DNA of 28,535 bases from NCBI GenBank assembly GCA_009801015.1, contig VHZZ01000034.1:18463-46997 (forward strand). Reading direction: 5' to 3'. Numbering within the stretch: position 1 is the first letter of the stretch; every line of letters begins with the position of its first letter. Below are positions 1-10,500 of the stretch, piece by piece. A program made the position numbers and the translations under genes. Source of the DNA: Silene noctiflora. Lineage: Eukaryota; Streptophyta; Magnoliopsida; Caryophyllales; Caryophyllaceae. The notes beneath the pieces were generated by a model that did no database searches, was not told the DNA's origin, and worked only from the letters and a program-made list of their open reading frames with translations.

Positions 1-425
1 AAAAAAAAAAAAAAAAACAAAGAGTCTCCCTATTAGATCAACTTTTTTTCAATTCTCTAAGCTGTGTATATTAAGGAAATGTCACATGGTGTCTTGATAA
101 AACACACGGTATAAACAATTCAACATTAATGGTTGATATTAAAAATCCCGACGATTAAGATATGCACACCAAAAATCTAGTAACATTACGAAAAATAATA
201 TTTTTGACTCATTTAAAATCCCATTTATTATATATTTTAAAAAAAAATTCCTTCATAATTAAGAATACACTCAATAAAGCTCGAAACTTTAATTCAAAAG
301 AACAATGGGTCAATAAATCAAATTCAAGTATGGCACCCTTTAACCCTGCTAATTAATACTCGAATTAGCTAGTAAAGAGTTGTTCAAACTTACCGGATAT
401 ATCTAGTTAAAGTCATGAGCATGCA

Positions 426-502
426 AACTTATGAGAGAGAACTCTGATCTACCACGAAACAATCATACCGACTCAAATCCAGATAAAACGGACAATATAC
501 AT
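426..502 (+). mobile_element. SINE tail fragment
   Basis: Matches the 3' half of the SINE at 22819-22991: aacttatgagagagaactct, then cataccgactcaaatccaga, then aaacggacaatatac. The tRNA-like head is not seen. This is the third member of the family in the window. Confidence 0.5.
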
Positions 503-1380
503 AAGGATTGGTCAAATAGGAGGGCCACAGGGTTTGGCTAAGTGGACTTGGAACCGTTACGAGGTAGGCTTTTGATCGAGGCTGGTCGAGGCCAAGACTA
601 TGGCAGGTTTGCGTTGTGGGAGGGCTGAGCCTGGTGGGAGTAGACTCATAACTGGCCCAAAGTAGAAGACAAGTTGGGCCGGTCTTAGACACGGGCCTGG
701 GGGACGAGGTGTACCCGCATGTTTAACCAGCTCTACTAGACACCCAAAAAAAAAAAATATGAAACTATGTTTTTTTAAAGTAAAAATAAAAAAATTAAAT
801 AAACTAAATTTGAGAAAGCTCGAACTCAACTAATAAAAAACCGAGAGAACTAGACAAAATCGAACCAAAATAAATTGAGATTAACTAAAAAAAAAGTCTT
901 CTTATTGGGTCATATTTATTAATCCAAAGCGTGTTGCTAGTGACGATCACAAATTGTGATGACACAAATATTACTACTTTAACATAAAATATAATCATTC
1001 ATAAAATGTTACGGATTGGCTTGCGAATCAATGAGTGACCCAAATGCAACAGTTGATCTCCTATGATCATTCGAATGTGGTGAATCAACTGTTTAGGTTA
1101 ATGGAGCAAGATTTAGGCGGTGTCTCTTGGCCCCGAGTTGTCCCTGCTGAGGTGAGTTAATGGCTTTGTACTTTGTAGGTGTTTATTTTCGTTTCTGGTT
1201 CTTTAGTTTCGTAGTCTCGTTTATTTTCCAAGGTTGTACCTTCCTCCTAAGCACAAAAGAAAATATTACGTATTAAATAATGGTTACATTTTCTCAATAA
1301 AATAGTACATTTTAAGTCCGCCACAATTTATGATGTGTTCATACCCGTCCCACTCAAATTTGTATTATTCATTTTCTCAG

Positions 1381-1420
1381 AGTTTGACCCAAACTAAAAT
1401 TTCCAACCTCCGTTGACTAT
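1381..1420 (+). promoter_or_regulatory. Possible paired W-box cores upstream of ASA
   Basis: Two TTGAC cores (1383-1387, followed by C, and 1413-1417, followed by T) lie about 150-180 bases before the ASA start codon. TTGAC(C/T) is the WRKY-factor core, and plant ASA genes are known to respond to pathogens. Short motifs like these occur often by chance. No clear TATA box was seen and the transcription start is unknown. Confidence 0.25.
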
Positions 1421-1565
1421 AGAGAATCTAATCAAATCAAACTCTAAGAAGTCGCAATTCCAACGTCTGTACTTGCGTAGAAACTCCGTAAACTGAAACA
1501 CAGTGTAACAACAGTAAACTCCAAACCTCAGAATCACACCGAAACCTTTTTGTCGGTGAACAACA

Positions 1566-4500
1566 ATGGAAGCTCTAACATCACCGTCACTTACGCCGCC
1601 GCATATTCTCTCTCCTCACCGCCACAACCACCGTCTGATTCCCTCCACTTCCAATTTTACCGTCAATCTCCGCCGCTCATTGTCTCTCAAGCTTCCATCT
1701 CCTCGCCGTACGCTCCGCCCTATCAATCTTTCCTCATCCTCTTCGCCTTCGCCGTCTCTAGGTAATTTAATTAATTAATTTATTTTTTAATTTTTTAATT
1801 AGGTGATTTTGAATGTTTGATTTGATTGATTAATGTCCTCCATTCAACTCCACACTTTAATTTTTCACGTTTGCCAACACACGTTTTAAGCGCTAAATAT
1901 CATTAGCTACTTATTTGCAAAAATTATAAAAGTTAGATATTTTTAATGAACAAGATCCCACGTGAATATATTTTCAGATGTTGTATTGAGCGAAAATTGA
2001 AATTAAAGACTTGTTTGTGAATAGCGTAGAAAAATGAAATAGGTAGAGTGGAGTTGAATGAAGGAATTAGTTGATAGTCGATTTTCAAGTAATGCGTTGA
2101 GTTATATACTCCCTTCGTACTGGTCATTTGTTTACATGTTCATCTTCTCCTTGTCTTGGTAATTTAATTAATTTTTCAATTAGGTGATTTTCAATTTAAA
2201 TGTTAGAATTTCTTTGTATCCTGTTTGTTATTGCGTTTGATTGATTAATGTAGTTGATAGTTGATTTTCAAACAATGTGTTGAATTATTTACTAGGGAAA
2301 GTAGCAAATGACCCCAAAGGTTTGCTCTTATGTGCAAATTGGCCCCAAAGGTTTACCTTAAAGCGCAATTTACTTCCATTTGATTTTTCTTAGTTTTTAT
2401 TCAATATATAACTTTTTTCCCCATTTAATTTTCTTATGAGTCTATGCCTTGATTCTGTTAGTCGCCGCTTCGAACGACTATTCGGGGCCTCGTTGCCCGG
2501 TCAGCAAGTCTGGGTCTGGGTCCAGGGCGCTTCGCCCTGGTTTAGGGGTTCGGGGACGCAACGTGGTCCCCTAAACCTAAACGGTATTTGTATCTGTTAT
2601 TGGGTTAGGTCTGTTTGGGCCTTATTAGGTCATTCTGCATTAGGTCTTAGAGAGTACTATATAAACTCTCTAAGGCTCAACCTAACAGTCATGCTTATCA
2701 TACCGTCTAAATCTTTAATTTGAAAACTCCTCACATTAATAAAACTCTCTCCCTTCTGCCCTGTGGCCGTTAGGGAACCACGTAAATCTGTGTGTTCTGT
2801 TCTTTATTGTTCTTTATTTGTTCTTTCTTGCTTCTGTTATAACAGGACCAATCTACCCCTAGCACACTCCCTTCTACCATTGTTTTGCTCTACTGCCGCA
2901 ACCACACAACCGACTACAATTCTACACCGTAAGCCCAAAGCGAGCTTTGCGGTCCCTTAAAGCCAAATTATTTTGTCGACTAAAAACAACGGAATATCTA
3001 AAAGTGTTGATCATTTTGCCAATTAAAAACAAGAGTACGGTATCCAAAACCTACTTCTGGCTTAATCTGTCAAATGATTAATTAAGATGATGGAGTATCT
3101 AACTCTATCCAGTATCAAACTAGATAATGAAATCATATGGGAGTAAGATGGTGGAGCTAACAATGGAGTGTGGAGCACGTAAATATGTACAACAATTGAA
3201 CAATAGTACAAGTATTGTACGAAGTATTGGGTACTGGAGTAAAGTGTTGGTGGTCATTTTATTTCGTCTTAGTCTTTTTGTTTAGTTCGGCGATTTTATT
3301 TTAGCTAATCAATAATAAAAACTGTGTTTTACTATTTTTGGGCCGGGCCGGGCTAAAAAATGAGCTTAAAGCTCTGCCCATACCTGGCCCAAAATGTATA
3401 TCGGGTATATCGGGCCGGACCCTGGGCTTTTTTGGGCATAACATTAAGCCCAAGCCCGAAAACAAATCGGGTTGGGCCATTTGATTAGTTCTCCACCTTT
3501 AGCTTTTAACATACCCAAAACAATGGTAGAAGGGAATGTGGTAGGGGTAGATTGGTCCATTCATAAAAAAAATAAGAAAAATCAAATGGAAAAAAAAATT
3601 ATATATTGATTACAAATTTTAAAAAATAAAAAAAAGGCAAATTGCACTTTAAGGTAAACCATTGGGGCCAATGCACCTATTGAAAGTGATGGGGAAAATT
3701 TGCACATAAGAGCAAACCTTTGGGGGTTATTTGCTACTTTCCCCATTATTTACTTGCTCCAATCATTTGTTTACCTCTTCGTCTTCTCCTTTTACTGGTA
3801 ATTTAATTATTATTTTTTAGTTAGACGTGTTTTAATGCAAATATTGGATTTCTTTTTAATATTGTTATTGTGAAGAATCACATGTTAGGTCTCCCACAAA
3901 GAGAGGAGTGTAATCTAATTCCTCCATTCCAATCATTTCTATACATTTGTTCAACACATGTGAGTTATATTTTAATCAATTTTGATTGGAATGGAGGAAG
4001 TACTTTATAAGTCAAGGGGCCACTCTAATAGTTATTGCTTTGATTGATTGATTAATGTAGTTGATAGTCGATTTTCAAGTAGTGCGTTGAGTTATTTGAT
4101 AAAGAGGATTGCTATCAATCTTCTCTTTTCTATCGTCTGGAACCGTCTCCTCTCACTGTGTCACAAATAAGTATAAGTTGATAGTACCCCAAAAAGGTGG
4201 ATGAGAATATGAGACAAGAGTTTGCCACTCCGTAGACGTTTTGCTTTTTGTCCCATCCATCTCTATTTGACCCGTTTCTTGAAACAAAAATTTGTGTACA
4301 AGTTTAAATTTGGCCATTTGCATATTAATAGTTGATGACAAAATATAATCTATTTAATCGTTCTATTAAGAGAGAAGGTTGGAGGGAAGACTGGACAGAG
4401 ATGGTTCTCAGCAAAACTCTTTAATAAATTAGTTCATATCATTACTAGTGTTAATCTCGTGCAAATTGCATGGGGTTGTTCTTTTGAATACGTAAATATT

Positions 4501-7500
4501 TAAGAAATAGTTATAAAAAATGTTTTTTTATCTTCTATAAATCAAGTAGAGTATAAAACATGTTCCTTACTGTTCCTTGGCTTCTACTTTCCTACTGCCT
4601 AACAGCATTTTCATTTGCTCGCAAAATGTACTAAATTTAAAGTTCATCATATTTCATGATCATACAAACACATTAGTTAATAATAATATTTTTATTTCTT
4701 GTTTTAACTTCATAAAACACCTTAGACTTAGAATAACAATAAATTCAAGGAACTTATTTATCAAGTACTACATACTCACAGTAATCTGTGAACAATTTAT
4801 TCAATAATAGATATCACAATATGGGCTTGTCTGCCAGACTTCCTTAGATTAATTTGTATCTCCCTTGAATTTATCACTACTCTTAAGACTTAATGCTTAA
4901 AGTCTAAACTGCCTGAACTCTGAGCCCAAGCATGCTTTAAAGTATTTCTGCTATATATCCTAGAAAGCAAATGCATTCCATCATCTTTAGCTAACCATTG
5001 ACATGTTCCATTCGGACATTCTGTCTCAAACTCAGAATTACTCTTATATGCTTGGAAATTTGTTACTTTTCCTTTAGAACAACTTGTTGTACAATTTACC
5101 TCCACATCTAACCCTGCATGAATATTAAATTCACAAAATTTGTGTTGTTCAACAGACTTTGAGGAAAACATTTTGCTTCTCCCCTTTTTTCCGTATTGTA
5201 TGCAAGTAACTCCAAGTATTTCAGTCATCGAATTTGAAAACACAATATTTATTTTCTCACCATAAGATGGTTCTAGTGCGGGAAAAATTATTAGTAGGAG
5301 GGTGATCATAATGTAGCTCAAATAACTCATTTTTATGTCTAGTATTTGCTGAAGTTAAGATTTGTATTGTGGTGTAGTGTAATGGTCTTACCTTAATATA
5401 TACATTATATATACTTAAGCAATATGCCAATTTATATTAATTTACATATCTATTTTGAGTATTTGATAAAATAAAAGATCATATTAATTGATGAAAAGAA
5501 ATTTAGATAGATATTAGGGAACATTGTTTTGTAGATCATAAATTACTTTAGAAATATGCCCATTTGTATTAATTTTCACATCTATTTTGAGTGTTTGAGA
5601 AAATGAAAGATCATATTAATTAATGAAAAGAAATCAAGATAGATATTAGGAAACATTATTTTGTAGACCATAAATTTCTTTTAATAAAGAATGGATTTTT
5701 CTATGTGGTACCCCTGTGTATTTTCGAATTCTACGTGGTACCCCTGCGTTTTTGGAAACATCAGTGGTACCTTTAAAGTTAGTAAAATGTTCCTAAGATA
5801 CCCAAACTACTAAAAATTACGTTTTTAATCAGTTAATGTAAGGAAAACATGTTTACGATTGAGTAAATTAGGTTTATGGTTTATGTTAATGGCATGACAA
5901 ATTATTATCGAAAAATCAATCAAAAATGTATAAACTAAACATTTAAAAGAGGCGAATTAGAGAAGTTTGGGTATTTTAAGATGTTTTCAATTTTCATTAA
6001 GATCTTTTTCTGTCATGTTTCGATTTTCAAGACGACTACAACATTATATATCTATCTATATTTGGCTACGATTCTAATATATAAAAGCAACAACCACACA
6101 GCAGATTATTTATTTTTCAAAAAGCATTTTTTTTCCTTGAAGTACCCACGTTGAATGGAGACATTTTGTTTGTGTAAAACACTCAATCAAATTAATTTGT
6201 TATAAAATTGAATAAAGCAACAAAATAACCACAATTAAGAAAGTTCTTATTAGTTATAATTAAAAAATTTTTTTTAAAACAACTTGATGCTAATAATAAA
6301 ATTGTAGTTCTCATCGTATGATATATCATTGAATTAATTTAATTTAATTTAATTTAACGAGATGCTTAAGAATTTAACATAACATAATCTAATATAAGTT
6401 AACTAAAGTTTCTTATTTTTTTTGACTGAACTTATAGGATCTTAATTTTTCTGAACTGTACTGAACTTATCGGATATGAACCGTGTTTATAAGATTTGAA
6501 AACTTTCTGAACTGAACTTATAGGACCTGAACCGCACTTTAAGGGAAGACTTTAGAGAAGAGGGCCTATATCTACAAACTTGAAATGTGAAGCTAAAATA
6601 TGTAATGAACTTGTTATTTTCAAAAAAAAAAAAAAAAACGAATTGGCAATTGAAACTTTCATTTCTTTTTTCAAAACATTATTTTTTAAAAGCAAAATTT
6701 CTCTGTAGTCAACTTAAATCCCATAGTTAGTAAATCTTCTAACTTGAAGTCAAAACAGTAGAAATACGTGATTTCCATTGTATTGCGTCATAATTTTATA
6801 GAGTGAGGTAGCAGACAAAATGGAAGGGATGTGAACCGAGTAAGATCGGAGCATCGATCTATTTTTAAGGAGGGAGATAGAGGGAGGTGGCGTGGACACA
6901 AGACAAGAGTAAAGTGGAATTAGGGGTATTAAAAAAAAAGATGGGGTTATATATATAAGCGTAGATGCCGAGTTTAAGGTTCAAATGACCGGGACGGAGG
7001 GAGTAATGCTTTAATTGTTTATTTCATTATTTCATTGAATTATTCAGCTTTTTTAGTCAGTTGATGTTGAATAAAATGCTGAAATCTCTTACTATTATCA
7101 ACTTTGGTTAGTACTGATAGCTAGTTATTGTAGTGATTGATAGTCGATTTGAAGTAATGCATTGATAGTTTACTAAATTATTTCACTGATATAATCATTA
7201 CTGATCACATATTATTGCATTGATTGATTGATGCAGCTGACAGTCGGTTTCAAAGTAATGCACTGTGTAATTTATTCAATAATTCAGTTTTTTTTCCCAA
7301 TCAGCCAATCAGGTTATGCAGAATGAATGCAAATACTGAATTCTCTATATATTATCATCATTTTTACGACTGATTGCTTGTTATTGCATTGATTATTTAA
7401 CACTATTGATTATGAGGTGATGTATGAAATTATGCAAACGCTGAATTCTCTTTAGCTACCATTTTTGTAGTTAGTAGTGATTGCTTGTTATTGAGTTGCT

Positions 7501-10500
7501 CAATCAATGCAGTTGATAGTCCGTCAGAGTTTAAAGAAGCGGCGAAGAAAGGGAATTTAATACCGCTATACAAGTGCATATTCTCCGATCATTTGACACC
7601 TGTGCTTGCTTACCGGTGTTTAGTTAAGGAAGATGATAGAGAAGCGCCTAGTTTTCTTTTTGAATCAGTTGAACCAGGGAAAACCTCTAGTGTTGTATGA
7701 TTCTTTCATCTTTCTTTGTTAGTTTGATTTGTTACATTTTAATTTTTTTTTTCTTGTTAACTTTTGTTCGTGTTAGTTCTGAAGTTGTTGTTCTTTCCAT
7801 GAGCAACTATTTTGAGTATTGAGTACAATTTTATTTGTACTATTGATGCAAATGACTATAGTTGAATTCCAATGTGTGCATTTTCGTCTTTGTTTCAAAG
7901 AAGGCTCCTAGTTTTAATTGAAAACTGTTTAGTTATATTTGTGGCCTTAGCTAAAGAGAGCGTCAGTAAGGTGAAACAGGATCTGGTGCTTGGTTTTAGA
8001 ACAGATGGAATCTTTGGTCTCTTGCATGTTATACTGGTAAGAAATAGAGATATTAGGTTTCCTTAGTTAGCAAGAAGACAGTTGAGTACCTTGGTGTGTA
8101 TTATAATGATTCCTGTTGGTATATGTTTGAAGAAAATGAATTTGCATAGTATTTAGTGGTTTCGTTCTTCACAAAAATAATGCTGCTATAAAATTGCATA
8201 GTATTTAATGATCCGGATGAGTTTTGTAGGGAAGATATAGTGTTGTTGGGGCTCAACCAAGCATGGAAATTGTGGCAAAGGAGAATTTGGTGACGGTGAT
8301 GGACCACCGCAGAGGGAAAAGGACTGAGGAGAATGTGGAGGATCCAATGTCAGTTCCCAAGAAAATTATGGAGGGCTGGAAGCCGCAGCTGATTGACGAG
8401 CTTCCTGATGCGTTTTGTGGTGAGAAAACAGTGATGATATTTTTATTTTAGTTGCTCTTGTCAAATAAGGAATCAGCTATCTCGTGATTTCTCACCTTTT
8501 GTGTTATTCATATAGATTTGCAATGCACACATGGGTAGTTAGATACATTTGTTATTCCTTTTGTTCTCTGAGATTTCATATGACTCTAGTTTGTACCCTG
8601 TAAGTCTGTTGTAACTTTGTAAGGTAGCAGCAGTTTGCAATGCACATCATGGGAAGTTTGACCTTTGCATTGATTTATGTGGTCCTGAGATTTAATCAAT
8701 GTAATAATCGCTCTTCCATCATGTGCATTAATGATTGTATGATTCAATATACTCTATAAGCCTTAAACTGCCTTATGTATTCAAGTTGCAAGCCAGATGT
8801 ACTTTGATCTTACCTTGACAGGTAGTCAAGTACCGGACTGTTATACTGCTACTCTGCTAGTGCCATGCAACCCCACATGGCCACATAGCATCATATTATG
8901 CCTATTTTACTTGACTTCTTTTGGTTGCTTGAAGTTTGTGTTATCGACAAGTACCCTGTTACATATATCTGGTTATTTGCTCAGAAATAGTTTCTGAATT
9001 TTTTTAATGGCTTGCACAGGTGGATGGGTTGGTTACTTCTCATATGATACAGTGCGGTATGTAGAGAAGAAAAAACTTCCCTTCTCAAGTGCACCACATG
9101 ATGACAGGAACCTTCCTGATGTTCACTTGGGCTTGTATGATGATGTCATTGTGTTTGATAATGTTGAAAAGGTATTTGAAATAATGTGTGCTGGTTCTGC
9201 TTGTGCATTTTCATAAAAAAATCTTTAGTTGTGTGGCTTGGTAATAATTGTTTGCTTTAATTGTCAAGTAGCTTATTGTGTCGAGAAGCGCAAAACTTGA
9301 ATATAAATACTGGTAAGAGTCTGATCCGCTTACCAGGAGGCTGTAGGTATTTTAAGTGAAGTGAAACCCATGACAATAAGGTTATATATAAGGTCATCTG
9401 TTTCGTGAAATTCAAGGTTGATGTAAGGTTAAATGTTTAATATCTCAAGATAAGACCGGCAACGTTAGCCCAGTGCAGTCTGCCTATGGTGTGGAAGAGG
9501 GCTGTATGTTAGCATTCTAAGCAAGTTTTTCAATGTGTGGAAAACATAGAAAAGTGGTTCCTTAGATGATCCCGAATGAAAATTGTGTTGATTGCCACTC
9601 CTCATTAGAAGTGTACATTCAATATCACGAGACATTTTGGTTTACTCCATCACATTCCAAAACCAAAGACTAATAAATTACTCGCCCTATTTAAAATGGA
9701 AAATTCTATTGTTTCAATAATGCCTTGCAATATTTTTTTTTCCTGTAATGGCAGAAAGCGTATGTGATACACTGGGTTCACATGGATCACTATTCCTCCA
9801 CGGAGGCAGCGTACAAAGACGGTATGAAGCGTCTAGATTCTTTGCTGTCTCGAGTGCATGATGTAGACACGTGAGCACTCCTTGAAGCGTTTGTTTAATT
9901 TTGTATTACCTTTCCAATGATTTTTTTAGCCTGAATCAAGGTGGATTTAACTATTTCAGACCTAAGTTGTTAGCTGGTTCTATAAAACTAAAAACACGTC
10001 TCTTTGGTAATACACTGAAGACGTCAAGTATGACAAGTGAAGAATACAAAAATGCTGTCTTGCAAGCCAAGGAACATATCCTGGCGGGTGACATCTTCCA
10101 AATTGTACTGAGTCAACGTTTTGAGAGAAGAACATTCGCTGATCCATTTGAAGTATATAGGGCACTAAGAATTGTTAATCCAAGTCCCTATATGGCATAT
10201 CTGCAGGTATGCATTTTTTGTGTGTTGGTCTTTAGTATCTTATTTCGATTTTCTTTTCAATCCTCTTTCAAACTTACCTATCATGTATATGCGAAATCTC
10301 AGGCCCGAGGTTGTATTTTGGTTGCTTCAAGTCCAGAAATTCTCACACGTGTCAAAAAGGTTACCTATTATCCTGTTACTAAGTTGCTATGATAGTCTTA
10401 AACTAGCGTCTGTTTGTTTATTTGGCATCCATTGTATCCCGTTTTTAGATATTTGACTATATTATATTGCACTGGACTGTTGTGTAAAAATTGCCTTTCC

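Larger units (their letters stand above)
1..1565. other. Intergenic region upstream of ASA
   Basis: Starts in a 17-base A run. It holds the SINE tail at 426-502 and a moderately GC-rich decayed block at about 520-720 with ggcc-type words. At about 1042-1157 the plus strand reads an open stretch ending EQDLGGVSWPRVVPAEVS and a stop; that pattern could be the C-terminus of a LINE, but the evidence is weak. From about 1320 the sequence is probably ASA promoter and leader. No gene was recognised. Confidence 0.5.
2294..3744. mobile_element. Non-autonomous Mutator-like element with long TIRs
   Basis: Flanked by a perfect 10-bp direct repeat, attatttact, at 2284-2293 and 3745-3754, within the 9-11 bp range usual for Mutator-like elements. 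The ends are long inverted repeats: the left starts gggaaagtagcaaatgacc and the right is its complement, with matches continuing through gtttgctcttatgtgcaaat, tttaccttaaag and ccatttgatttttctta. A further inverted match (2845-2887 against about 3516-3558) lies beyond the insert at about 2456-2844, so the left TIR has been split by another element. No transposase reading frame is present. Excision in silico joins the two flanks into one continuous repeat unit. Confidence 0.85.
1762..7512 (+). other. Giant intron 1 of ASA, a composite of border-derived repeats and mobile elements
   Basis: GT-AG intron of 5751 bases between the transit-peptide exon and the first catalytic exon; the other ASA introns are about 0.1-0.8 kb. 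From left to right it holds a donor-like repeat unit split by a MITE (1836-2065), a second unit (2158-2293), a Mutator-like element (2294-3744), a third unit containing a Stowaway (3918-4000), an antisense S-protein-homolog gene (4890-5330), a 132-bp tandem duplication (5421-5685), AT-rich debris with (aattt)n and ctgaacttatagga-type repeats (about 6330-6540), a MITE end (about 6976-7005) and several tandem units running into exon 2 (7020-7512). The sequence 4100-4889 shows nothing I recognise. Confidence 0.8.

Noticed and set aside
2436-2723. Open frame of 95 codons in ASA intron 1
   Set aside because: It runs across the LTR-like insert and the Mutator-like TIR, has no recognisable domain, and its composition follows the GC-rich repeat.
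4153-4341. Minus-strand 62-codon frame next to the S-protein homolog
   Set aside because: No signal peptide or family motif; probably chance in AT-rich intron DNA.
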